Positions 16,972 to 24,123 of a stretch of 64,000 nucleotides of DNA are shown here, piece by piece. The position numbers and the translations under genes are program-made. Source of the stretch: Thermoanaerobaculales bacterium (GTDB lineage Bacteria; Acidobacteriota; Thermoanaerobaculia; Thermoanaerobaculales; Sulfomarinibacteraceae); the NCBI GenBank assembly GCA_035358815.1, contig DAOPQC010000007.1, forward strand, positions 116,673 to 180,672. The letters are read 5' to 3'. Positions within the stretch are counted from its first letter, which is position 1. Each line of letters begins with the position of its first letter. Under the pieces are notes generated by a model. The model was not told the origin of the DNA, did no database searches, and saw only the letters and a list, made by a program, of their open reading frames with translations.

Positions 16972-17961
16972 CTAGCCCTCGACCCCTCCCATCGTCAGCG
17001 CCATGAGTGCCTTTTGGACGTGGAGCCGGTTCTCGGCCTCGTCGTAGACCACGGACTGCGGGCCGTCGATCACCTCATCGGTCACCTCGCGACCGCGGTC
17101 GGCCGGCAGCGGGTGCATGTAGATCAGGCGCTCCTTGCCGAGGGCCATGTGCCGCGCGTCGCAGCGCCAGCTCGGGTACTTCTCGATGAGCTTGAGGCCC
17201 TCCGGTGTGCTCGTGGTCGTCATCAGCGGCCCCCACGACTTGGGCACGACCGCGTCGGCGTTCTCGAATGCGTCCTCGAAGCGGTGGCTGATCGCAAAGC
17301 GCGCGCCGCCCTGCTCGGCGTTCGCGCGAGCCTGCTCCTCGATCGGTGGCATGAGCCGGAACTCGGGCGGGTAGGCGAGGGTGACGTCGATGCCGAAGCG
17401 CGGCAGCAACAAGATCAGGCTCTGCGGCACCGACAGCGGCCGCACGTAGTTGGGCGCCGAGGTCCAGGCGACCCCGACCTTGAGGCCCCTGGTCGCGCCG
17501 AAACGCTCGCGGATGGTCAGCAGGTCGGCGAGGATCTGGCAAGGGTGGTAGACGTCGCACTGCATGTTGAGCACCGGCACCGACGCGTGCTCGGCGACCT
17601 CGCGCAGGTAGTGGTTGCCCTCGCCGAAGGCGCAGTGCCGGATGGCGATCGCCTCGCCGTAGCGCGACAGCACGTTGGCAGTGTCCTTCGCGTTCTCGCC
17701 GTGGCTGATCTGCATCTTGTCCGGCGACAGGTAGATGGCGTGGCCGCCGAGTTGGGTCATCCCGGTCTCGAAGGAGTTGCGGGTCCGGGTCGAGGCGTCG
17801 AAGAAGATCATGTACAGGGTCTTGGCGGCGAGCCACGGCGTGGGCGTGCCGGCGCGCTTGGCGGCCTTGAGCTCGACCGCGAGGTCGAGCAGCCGCGTCA
17901 CCTCCTCGACGGTCCAGTCCTGGGTGGTGATGAGATCCCTTCCGGAAAGCGAGTTCTTCAT
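16972..17961 (-). CDS. ygeW: YgeW-family (knotted) carbamoyltransferase
   Basis: 329 residues from ATG 17961. Carbamoyl phosphate motif STRTR is at 57-61 (FFDASTRTRNSF) and HPCQ at 139-142. The stretches SHGENAKDTANVLSRY, NMQCDVYHPCQ, NYVRPLSVPQSLILLLPRFG and VPKSWGP follow the E. coli YgeW pattern rather than ordinary ornithine carbamoyltransferase. YgeW homologs transfer carbamoyl groups but their physiological substrate is not settled. In E. coli ygeW sits with ygeX (diaminopropionate ammonia-lyase) and ygeY. Here it is directly downstream of a YgeY homolog and close to a divergent PLP enzyme, which repeats that grouping. The upstream 97-base spacer carries a long inverted repeat. Confidence 0.85.
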   Translation of the reverse strand: MKNSLSGRDLITTQDWTVEEVTRLLDLAVELKAAKRAGTPTPWLAAKTLYMIFFDASTRTRNSFETGMTQLGGHAIYLSPDKMQISHGENAKDTANVLSRYGEAIAIRHCAFGEGNHYLREVAEHASVPVLNMQCDVYHPCQILADLLTIRERFGATRGLKVGVAWTSAPNYVRPLSVPQSLILLLPRFGIDVTLAYPPEFRLMPPIEEQARANAEQGGARFAISHRFEDAFENADAVVPKSWGPLMTTTSTPEGLKLIEKYPSWRCDARHMALGKERLIYMHPLPADRGREVTDEVIDGPQSVVYDEAENRLHVQKALMALTMGGVEG

Positions 17962-17975
17962 ATGTCAACCTCATT

Positions 17976-18050
17976 CTCGATTCTCCGCACCGGAATCGCG
18001 TCGATTCTCGTGAGCCGAGCGAGGTGGTGATTCCGGTGCGGACAATCGAG
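17976..18050. repeat. Long inverted repeat between ygeY and ygeW
   Basis: Arms 17976-17997 and 18029-18050 are 22 bases each and complementary except for one position, separated by 31 bases. The element occupies the spacer of the ygeY-ygeW pair and would fold into a strong hairpin in their mRNA. It could act as a processing or attenuation element or be a mobile palindrome. No T-run follows. Confidence 0.75.
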
Positions 18051-18058
18051 ATTGTCGA

Positions 18059-19261
18059 TCATAGGGCTTCGCAGAGCAGCTCGGGAATCAGGCTGTACAC
18101 CGCCGTCGCGTGCACGAGGTCCTCGACCGCGACGTGCTCCCGCGTGGTGTGGGCGAGCTCCTCGCGGCCGGGCGCGAAGCCGACGGTCGGGATGCCGAGC
18201 CGGCCCATGGTGGCGACGCCGTTGGTGGAGAAGTGCCAGCGCGAGATCGCCGGCGCCCGCCCGAGGACCTCGGCGGCGGCGGCGGCCACGCCCTGCACCA
18301 GCGGGTGGCCTTCCTCGAGCACCCAGGTCGGGTAGTACTTGTCCTGCGACACCTCGCCGCCGTTCCAGCCGGTCGCCCGATAGTGCAGCAGCGCGACCTC
18401 AGCGTCGCCGAGATGGGGGAGGCTGCGCAGCTCCGCGAGCGCGCTGTCCACGGTCTCGCCCACGGTCAGACGGCGGTCGAGCGTGATGGTGGCGCTGTCC
18501 GGGACCGCGTTCAGCGACGGCGTGGTGCACGCGATGTGGGACACTATGACCGAGCCCTTGCCGAGGAAGGGGTCGGCCGGCAGCCGCGCGTCGAGGGCCG
18601 CGACGTCGTGGATGATCGGCGCCATCTTGTAGAGCGCGTTCACCCCGCGCTCGGCGTGCGCGCCGTGCGCCGAGACGCCGCGGGTCGTGACCGTCGCCTC
18701 GAGGCGGCCGCGATGGCCACGGTAGACCGCGAGGTCGGTCGGCTCGCCGAGCACGACGACGTCGGGCCGCAGGCCGCGGCGCTCGATCAAGTGCAGCAGG
18801 CAGGCGCCGTCGCAGTCCTCCTCCATGACCGACGCCGTGAGCAGGAGGGTGATGTCCGGGGGCAGGCCCCGGTCGGCGAGGACCCGCGCGCCGTAGGCCA
18901 TGGCGGCGATGGCGGGCAGCTCGTCGACCGCGCCGCGGCCCCAGATCAGCCCGTCCTCGAAGCGACCCGTGAACGGGTCGTGGGGCCAGGCCGCGGGGTC
19001 GCCGACGCCGACGCAGTCGACGTGGCCGTCGAGCAGGATGGCGAAGGGGCCGCTGCCGATCCGCGCCACCACGGTGCCGAGCTCGTCGAAGAAGACCTCG
19101 TCGAAACCGAGCGAGCGGTAGGTTGCGGCCACCAGCTCGCAGCGCGCCCGCTCGCGACCGCTCTCGGCCGGAATTGCGATCATCCCGCGCAGGAAGTCGA
19201 CGATCGCCGGCTCGTGCCGTCGAGCGGCGGCGAGGGCGGCGGCGCCCCGGGTCGTGGTCAT
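18059..19261 (-). CDS. ygeY: YgeY-family M20 metallohydrolase
   Basis: 400 residues from ATG 19261 with AGGAGG upstream. M20 metal-binding and catalytic segments are visible: ILLDGHVDCVGVGD, WGRGAVDELPAIAAMAY, VMEEDCDGACL and VVLGEPTDLAVYRGHRGR. The dimerisation domain follows (GVSAHGAHAERGVNALYKM), then WHFSTNGVATMGRLGIPTVG. The match to YgeY is better than to DapE or ArgE. YgeY-type hydrolases co-occur with YgeW; I infer deacylation or hydrolysis of an N-acyl or carbamoylated amino acid. It is the first gene of a minus-strand pair with ygeW and divergent from the PLP enzyme at 19364, from which it is separated by 102 bases. Confidence 0.85.
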   Translation of the reverse strand: MTTTRGAAALAAARRHEPAIVDFLRGMIAIPAESGRERARCELVAATYRSLGFDEVFFDELGTVVARIGSGPFAILLDGHVDCVGVGDPAAWPHDPFTGRFEDGLIWGRGAVDELPAIAAMAYGARVLADRGLPPDITLLLTASVMEEDCDGACLLHLIERRGLRPDVVVLGEPTDLAVYRGHRGRLEATVTTRGVSAHGAHAERGVNALYKMAPIIHDVAALDARLPADPFLGKGSVIVSHIACTTPSLNAVPDSATITLDRRLTVGETVDSALAELRSLPHLGDAEVALLHYRATGWNGGEVSQDKYYPTWVLEEGHPLVQGVAAAAAEVLGRAPAISRWHFSTNGVATMGRLGIPTVGFAPGREELAHTTREHVAVEDLVHATAVYSLIPELLCEAL

Positions 19262-19363
19262 GGGCGTCCTCCTGGTGCCGGACGATCTGCGGCCGAGCGC
19301 CGCGATGGCGGCGCTGCCAGTGTGTACTATAGACGAACGCCGCTGCGGCGGGAGGTGCCGGGG

Positions 19364-20836
19364 ATGAGCCGCTCCACGACTGAACAGGTGCTCGAGAACA
19401 CGATCCGGCGCTGCCGCGAGCGCGACATCATCATCCCGACCCTCGAGCAGATGCTGCACCCGGAGACGATCCCGGCCGGCATCGTCGAGGAGCTGCGCGG
19501 CATCGGGCTGTGGGACCTCCACCCCCGCAACCTGTTCCGCATCACCTGGAAGAACGAGCCGGTCGCCTCCGGCGGCGGCTTCGGAGGAGTCAACGCCCTC
19601 GAGCTGCCGCCAGCCATCACCGGGGTGCGGGCGCGGATCCTGGTGCTGCTCGGCAAGTTCTTCCCGACCGGCGCCCACAAGGTCGGCGCCACCTTCGTGC
19701 CGCTGGTCGAGCGGCTGATCGACGGCAGCTTCGACCCGACCCGCCACAAGGCGCTTTGGCCGTCGACCGGCAACTACTGCCGCGGCGGCGCCTACGACGC
19801 GTACCTGCTCGGCTGCCCGTCGATCGCGGTGCTGCCCGAGGGCATGTCGCGGGAGCGCTTCGAGTGGCTCGCGAAGCTGGGGTCGGAAATCCACGCCACG
19901 CCGGGCTCGGAGAGCAACGTCAAGGAGATCTACGACCGCACGAAGGAGCTGAAAGCGCGGCGTCCGGACGAGGTCGTGGTCCTCAACCAGTTCGAGGAGT
20001 TCGGCAACGCGCTGTGGCACTTCGTGTGCACGGGCAGCGCGATGGAGGAGGTGTACCTCAGCCGGCGGACCGCGGGGCAGCGGCTGGCCGCGGTTTGCCT
20101 GACCCAGGGTTCGGCAGGCACCCTCGGCTGCTGCGACTACCTGCGCGAGCACTTCCCAGCGATCAAGGTGGTGGCGGGCGAGGCCCTGCAGTGCGCTACC
20201 CTGCTCTACAACGGCCACGGCGCCCATCGCATCGAGGGCATCGGCGACAAGCACGTGCCATGGATCCACAACATGCGCAACATGGACGCGGTGGCGGGGA
20301 TCGACGACAACGCGTGCATGGCGTTGCTGCGGCTGTTCAACGAGCCGGCGGGCCGGGAGTGGCTCGTCACTCAGGGTGTGGACCCGATGCTGGTCGGCCG
20401 CCTCGACCTGCTCGGGATCTCGGGCATCGCCAACCTCCTGGTTGCGGTCAAGACCGCGCGCTACTTCGAGCTGACCGAGCGCGACATCCTGCTCACCGTG
20501 GCCACCGACTCGATGGAGCTGTACGGCTCACGGCTTGCCGAGGAGCGGGCGCGGCTCGGCGAGTACGGCGAGCGTCAGGCGGCCGTCGACCACGAGCGGT
20601 ACCTGCTCGGCGCCGGCATCGACCACGTGCTCGAGCTGTCGCACTGGGACCGCAAGCGGATGCACAACCTCAAGTACTTCACCTGGGTCGAGCAGCAGGG
20701 CAAGACCGTCGAGGAGCTCGACGCCCAGTGGGATGACCCCGACTACTGGACCTCCAAGTACCAGGGCTGGCAGGCCCTCGACGAGCGAATCCGCGAGTTC
20801 AACGAGCGGGTGGGGTTGCTCGGGAAGTACAGGTAG
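19364..20836 (+). CDS. PLP-dependent fold-type II enzyme (lyase/synthase-like) linked to YgeW/YgeY
   Basis: 490 residues from ATG 19364 with GGGAGG upstream. The Schiff-base lysine is probably Lys106 in FFPTGAHKVGATFVPL. A substrate loop WPSTGNYCRGGAYDAYLLG and a phosphate-binding glycine loop TQGSAGTLGCCDYL follow, as in the tryptophan synthase beta / cysteine synthase superfamily. It is longer than YgeX (about 400 residues) and lacks obvious YgeX signatures. Divergent placement opposite ygeY-ygeW suggests it does the YgeX-like step, ammonia elimination from an amino acid, in this variant cluster. The substrate is unknown. Confidence 0.75.
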   Translation: MSRSTTEQVLENTIRRCRERDIIIPTLEQMLHPETIPAGIVEELRGIGLWDLHPRNLFRITWKNEPVASGGGFGGVNALELPPAITGVRARILVLLGKFFPTGAHKVGATFVPLVERLIDGSFDPTRHKALWPSTGNYCRGGAYDAYLLGCPSIAVLPEGMSRERFEWLAKLGSEIHATPGSESNVKEIYDRTKELKARRPDEVVVLNQFEEFGNALWHFVCTGSAMEEVYLSRRTAGQRLAAVCLTQGSAGTLGCCDYLREHFPAIKVVAGEALQCATLLYNGHGAHRIEGIGDKHVPWIHNMRNMDAVAGIDDNACMALLRLFNEPAGREWLVTQGVDPMLVGRLDLLGISGIANLLVAVKTARYFELTERDILLTVATDSMELYGSRLAEERARLGEYGERQAAVDHERYLLGAGIDHVLELSHWDRKRMHNLKYFTWVEQQGKTVEELDAQWDDPDYWTSKYQGWQALDERIREFNERVGLLGKYR

Positions 20837-20889
20837 AGTGAGCGGGAAGACGGGAGCCGACCGCTCGCCCTACGTTACGGCGGACAGGC

Positions 20890-20908
20890 GTGCCGGGCAC
20901 CGTTTCCT
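20890..20908 (+). repeat. REP-like palindromic element copy 1
   Basis: GTGCCGGGCACCGTTTCCT at 20890-20908. The palindromic core plus GTTTC tail recurs inverted at 23784-23802 and directly, in part, at 23942-23954. Confidence 0.5.
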
Positions 20909-20945
20909 GACTGCTGGACAGGTTACGCATGACCGGAGGCGATCC

Positions 20946-21923
20946 ATGACCCACTCCATCCTGGTTTTGGCCATCTTCTCTGCATTCGCCCTCCTTCTGG
21001 CAGCGGTGGCCGGCGGCGGACCACTCTCGGCCCAGGAACTCATCACCCCCGACCTGAACGGCCCCGATACCCCGGCCAATACCATCTTCCGACTGGAGAA
21101 CGAGGCCATGGAGCAGTGGCGTCAGGGCAATCCGATGCGCTGGGTCGAGATCAGCACCGACGACGTGGTCTATATCGATCCGGGTCTCGCCACCCCGGTG
21201 GTCGGCACCAAAGCCTACCGGGAATACCTGACCCCGCTGCAGGGAAAGATCCACTACGACGCCTCCGACTTCGTCGAGCCGCGGGTGGCCCTGGCGGGCG
21301 ACCTGGCCGTCCTCACCTACAACTACCACTCGCTCCGCCGCGACGCCGACGGGGAGATGCAGCGCACCTCCTTCTGGAACACCACCCAGGTCTATGTGCG
21401 CCGCGCCGGCACCTGGAAGGTCATCCACTCGCACTGGTCCTACATCGGGCACCGCCAGCCCGCCGAGATCAAGGTGCCGCTGCCGATCACGGCCAAGCCG
21501 ACCCAGTTCGCCCCCGTCGCGGCGGAGATCGTGGCCCTGGAGAAAGCCGCACTGAAACGCTGGCGCCAGGGCGATCCCGACGGATTTCTTGGCCTCTCGG
21601 CACCCCAGGTCACCTATTTCGATCCGATCCTCCCCGGACGACTGACGGGGATCGCCCAGCTCACCGAGTTCTACAACGGCATGCGCGGCAAAGGAGGGGG
21701 CTCCGCGGCGGTCGATATCATCGAACCGCGCGTCGATATCGTGGGTGATGCGGCCCTGCTCACCTACCGCTTCCTCTGGGCCGGGCTCGATGCCGACGGC
21801 ACGGTCACGGCGCGCTCCCCCTGGAACTGCACCGAGGTCTATGACCGGCAGGCGGGGCAGTGGCGCATCATCCACACCCACTGGTCGCTGATCGGCGGCG
21901 AGCGCGCAGGCGGGGGCGTTTGA
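20946..21923 (+). CDS. Secreted protein with two SnoaL/NTF2-like (DUF4440-type) domains
   Basis: 325 residues from ATG 20946 with GGAGGC upstream; the open frame before it is a shadow. A signal peptide ends near residue 30 (GGGPLSAQE). Two cone-like NTF2 repeats follow, about residues 45-165 and 190-318. Each begins with an ENEAMEQWRQGNPMRW / EKAALKRWRQGDPDGF helix, continues with V(V/T)Y.DPG-like and VEPRV..VGD.A.LTY strands, and ends WR(V)IHSHWS. This fold serves as small-molecule binding domain or isomerase scaffold. No catalytic set is evident. The duplicated domains point to an internal duplication. Confidence 0.75.
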   Translation: MTHSILVLAIFSAFALLLAAVAGGGPLSAQELITPDLNGPDTPANTIFRLENEAMEQWRQGNPMRWVEISTDDVVYIDPGLATPVVGTKAYREYLTPLQGKIHYDASDFVEPRVALAGDLAVLTYNYHSLRRDADGEMQRTSFWNTTQVYVRRAGTWKVIHSHWSYIGHRQPAEIKVPLPITAKPTQFAPVAAEIVALEKAALKRWRQGDPDGFLGLSAPQVTYFDPILPGRLTGIAQLTEFYNGMRGKGGGSAAVDIIEPRVDIVGDAALLTYRFLWAGLDADGTVTARSPWNCTEVYDRQAGQWRIIHTHWSLIGGERAGGGV

Positions 21924-22247
21924 ACGGCATGACCGCCATCAAAACCATCAAAGCCATCAAAGCCATCAAAACCGTGCCAGGTTCGCACGTGCGGTGGTTC
22001 GGGGTGGGCGGCGCCAGCCCACAGCGTTCGTCCTCGCGGTACCCCGTCTTGACGAGATCACCGGTTTGGGCTTGACACCATCGCCGGCCGGGGTTCGACA
22101 CCGGAGATGGCGCGGAGTGCAAGGGACCTGAGCCGAGGCAGATCAGGTCAGGTCCGCGGGCAGGGCGATGGTGCCGTGGTCCTCGGTGGCGCGCCTGGCC
22201 GCGGGTTCCAAAACCTGGCACCGCGGCTGGTACCGGTGTTCGCAGCG
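21924..22247. other. Intergenic region, 324 bases
   Basis: Apart from a nonamer tandem repeat at 21941-21976, I see no gene, terminator or clear promoter. It separates a plus-strand gene from the end of the minus-strand DHFR-like gene. Confidence 0.5.
21941..21976 (+). repeat. Nonamer tandem repeat (ATCAAARCC)
   Basis: Four contiguous copies of ATCAAA(A/G)CC directly after the SnoaL-like gene. Low GC relative to the surroundings. Confidence 0.7.
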
Positions 22248-22913
22248 TCACCAGCTGCCGTCCGCCTGCCGACGGCGAAGCGCGAGCTCGTCTTCGCTCG
22301 GAGGCTTGGTGGCGAAGGTGCCGGTCATGATCTCGCCGTCGAGCGCATAGGAGGCGAAGTGGACTCCCTTCGATGACTGCGCCTGCTCGACCAGCGACCA
22401 GGTACGGGCAGCTGCCGGATGGCCCGCATACCAGCGCTTGCCGCGACCCAGCATCACCGGGAAGGTGATCAACGCGAGCCGGTCGACGAGCCCGGCAGGA
22501 AGCAACGCGTGGTAGAGCATGCTGCTGCCCTGGATCAGCAGGTCCGGCCCTCTGGTCTTCTTGAGACGCGCGACCGCCTCGACCGGATCGCCGACGAGGC
22601 GTTCGCTGTTGTTCCAGGTCAGCGGACGGTCGGAAGACGTCACGACATGCTTGCGGATGGCATTGAACGTCTCGCCGATGGGATGCTCGCCGTTGTGGGG
22701 CCAGTACGCAGCGAAGATCTCGTAGGTCCGCCGCCCGAGCAGGAGCTCGTAGCTTCCGCCGAGCAGCCGGCCCATCGGCTCGTCCAGCGAATCGTCGAAG
22801 TAGGGGAAGACCCAGCCACCGTGGGTGAAGCCGGTCTGATCCTCCTCGGGCCCGCCGGGCGCCTGGATCACGCCGTCGAGCGACTGGAAGAGCGAGCCGC
22901 TGATCCTACGCAT
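22248..22913 (-). CDS. Dihydrofolate reductase-like / RibD C-terminal family protein
   Basis: 221 residues. The start ATG 22913 overlaps the end of the VOC gene by eight bases. The family pattern is MRRISGSLFQSLDGVIQAPGG, ELLLGRRTYEIFAAYWP, HVVTSSDRPLTWNNSE, DLLIQGSSMLYHALLPAGLVD and FPVMLGRGKRW. Such stand-alone RibD_C proteins are NAD(P)H-dependent reductases of unknown substrate and often lie next to VOC and ECF sigma genes. Here a VOC gene is directly upstream and an ECF sigma remnant lies beyond it, so this looks like a decayed version of that grouping. Confidence 0.85.
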   Translation of the reverse strand: MRRISGSLFQSLDGVIQAPGGPEEDQTGFTHGGWVFPYFDDSLDEPMGRLLGGSYELLLGRRTYEIFAAYWPHNGEHPIGETFNAIRKHVVTSSDRPLTWNNSERLVGDPVEAVARLKKTRGPDLLIQGSSMLYHALLPAGLVDRLALITFPVMLGRGKRWYAGHPAAARTWSLVEQAQSSKGVHFASYALDGEIMTGTFATKPPSEDELALRRRQADGSW

Positions 22914-23412
22914 GGCCTGTCTCTCCCCGTTCGGCGGCCTCGATGGCGGCGATATCGATCTTCCGCATGGTCATCATCGCCTCGAACGCACGCTTCGCCG
23001 CCGCCCGGTCCGGATTGCTGTTGGCGCGGAGCAGTGCGCGCGGCGTGATCTGCCAGGAGAAGCCCCAGCGGTCCTTGCACCAGCCGCATTCGCTCTCCTG
23101 CCCGCCGTTGCCGACGATGGCGTTCCAGTAGCGGTCGGTCTCGTCCTGGCTGTCGGTGAGCACCATGAAGCTGACCGCCTCGTTGGGCTTGAAGGCGGGG
23201 CCGCCGTTGAGGCCGATGAAGGACCTTCCGAGCACGGTGAACTCGACGGTGAGCTCCGTGCCCTCTCCTCCACCCGGGAAGTCGGACGGTGCGTGCATGG
23301 GCGCTCCCACCGCGCTGTCCGGAAAGATGGCGGCGTAGAACTCGGCCGCCTTGCGCGCCTCGCCATGGTCGAACCAAAGGCAGGTCGTCAGCTTGTGCTT
23401 GTCGTCTCTCAC
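22906..23412 (-). CDS. VOC superfamily (PhnB/glyoxalase-like) protein
   Basis: 168 residues from a GTG at 23412 preceded by AAGGAGTGCC; the in-frame ATG at 23475 has no site. The PhnB-like pattern is LTTCLWFDHGEARKAAEFYA, IFPDSAVG, VEFTVLGRSFIGLNGGPAF, EAVSFMVLTDSQDETDRYW and CKDRWGFSWQITP. The fold is a paired beta-alpha-beta-beta-beta module. Relatives are annotated as 3-demethylubiquinone methyltransferase-like, mostly without evidence. It is coupled to the DHFR-like gene. Confidence 0.85.
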   Translation of the reverse strand: MRDDKHKLTTCLWFDHGEARKAAEFYAAIFPDSAVGAPMHAPSDFPGGGEGTELTVEFTVLGRSFIGLNGGPAFKPNEAVSFMVLTDSQDETDRYWNAIVGNGGQESECGWCKDRWGFSWQITPRALLRANSNPDRAAAKRAFEAMMTMRKIDIAAIEAAERGETGHA

Positions 23413-23548
23413 GTTGGCACTCCTTCTGCGTCCGAGTGATTCTCTGCAGCCTAACCGTTCGAGCCTGCCGGCCAACTCTATGTGGCGACGCCGGCTGGCC
23501 TCATCGTCAGCTCAGCGGGTCATCGAGAAGAGCGCGAACATCGCCCCC

Positions 23549-23650
23549 TCAGACGAGGCGTCCCAGCGACCCGGTGACGGAGCCGAGCATCCGGGAGCAG
23601 CGGCCGGTGAGGGCGGCGCGATGCTCCTCGAGGGTCGTGGCGCTGACCAT
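23549..23650 (-). pseudogene. Remnant of an ECF sigma-70 factor gene (N-terminal head only)
   Basis: A 33-codon frame from ATG 23650 reads MVSATTLEEHRAALTGRCSR then MLGSVTGS. LEEHRAALTGxCxRMLGSV is the characteristic opening of ECF sigma factors of the SigG/TIGR02960 type, where it continues into the sigma-2 domain. Here it stops after eight further codons. The +1 frame beyond the break runs to RWDASSEGAMFALFSMTR before its own stop near 23517, and may be the tail of the same or another gene after a deletion. Confidence 0.5.
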
Positions 23651-23783
23651 CGTCTCTGCGACTCTCTCATTCAGCGGGCTGATTCCCGGTCCCACCGATG
23701 ACGTGGGCGGGATCACGCTCGCCCCCGAATGGGGCGGTACTGCACCCTCTGGCGATGCTCAGACGGTCCCATCCCGATCGCCG

Positions 23784-23802
23784 TGAAACGGTGCCCGGCA
23801 CT
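23784..23802 (-). repeat. REP-like palindromic element copy 2 (inverted)
   Basis: TGAAACGGTGCCCGGCACT on the plus strand, the reverse complement of copy 1 over 17 bases or more. Confidence 0.5.
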
Positions 23803-23941
23803 GTGGTTTTGTTCGTGCTCGCCGTAGCCCGTCGTGACGCCGAGCACGGATTCGAGTGCTCGGAATGTCAGTCGAGGCAGATCAGCCTGACGTCCGCTCA
23901 CGATCGACGACGCCTCCTCTCTTCGCCGCATTGATCCATGA

Positions 23942-23954
23942 CAGTGCCGGGCAC
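23942..23954 (+). repeat. REP-like palindromic element copy 3 (core only)
   Basis: CAGTGCCGGGCAC without the GTTTC tail. Together with copy 2 it brackets about 140 bases of non-coding DNA. Confidence 0.4.
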
Positions 23955-23991
23955 GCCTTTCCGCCATTGTGCCGATGGAAGAGCCGCTGAG

Positions 23992-24046
23992 TCGCGGTCG
24001 AAGTGCGGCACGCCGTCGCCGATGGGGATGGCGAGCTCCACGAAAC
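23992..24046 (-). pseudogene. Fragment homologous to the C-terminus of the PAS protein at 26315-26656
   Basis: On the minus strand this reads RFVELAIPIGDGVPHFDRD, against GFVELAIPIGNHLPHFDRG at the end of the intact PAS gene. Both DNA strands align over about 50 bases. No start or PAS core accompanies it, so it is a truncated duplicate. Confidence 0.6.
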
Positions 24047-24090
24047 GGGCTGTAACCCGCGCGTGTCGCACACGACACGGGTTACAGCCC
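24047..24090. terminator. Strong bulged hairpin, possible bidirectional terminator
   Basis: GGGCTGTAACC pairs with GGTTACAGCCC, and inside it CGTGTCG pairs with CGACACG around a CACA loop, with only four unpaired bases on the left. It lies downstream of the cytochrome gene. There is no long T-tract, so function as a rho-independent terminator is uncertain. Confidence 0.4.
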
Positions 24091-24123
24091 CGGTTTACTC
24101 CGGTGTTTCTACGTCACGGGCTC

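Larger units (their letters stand above)
23413..24123. other. 711-base degenerate intergenic region with gene remnants and palindromes
   Basis: No intact gene. It contains an ECF sigma N-terminal fragment (23549-23650), two REP-like palindromes (23784-23802 and 23942-23954), a fragment matching the 3' end of the PAS gene at 26315 (23992-24046) and a long hairpin (24047-24090). The mosaic suggests repeated deletion and insertion. Confidence 0.6.

Noticed and set aside
22147..22247. In-frame extension after the DHFR-like stop (CEHRYQPRC ... TIALPADLT)
   Set aside because: It looks protein-like for about 30 codons after a TGA. There is no selenocysteine context or start, and it may be chance in GC-rich DNA or a small unidentified remnant.
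23800..23900. Possible MsrA remnant (LTFRALESVLGVTTGYGEHE on the minus strand)
   Set aside because: Similarity to the MsrA GV..T..GY motif is too short and lacks the catalytic cysteine.
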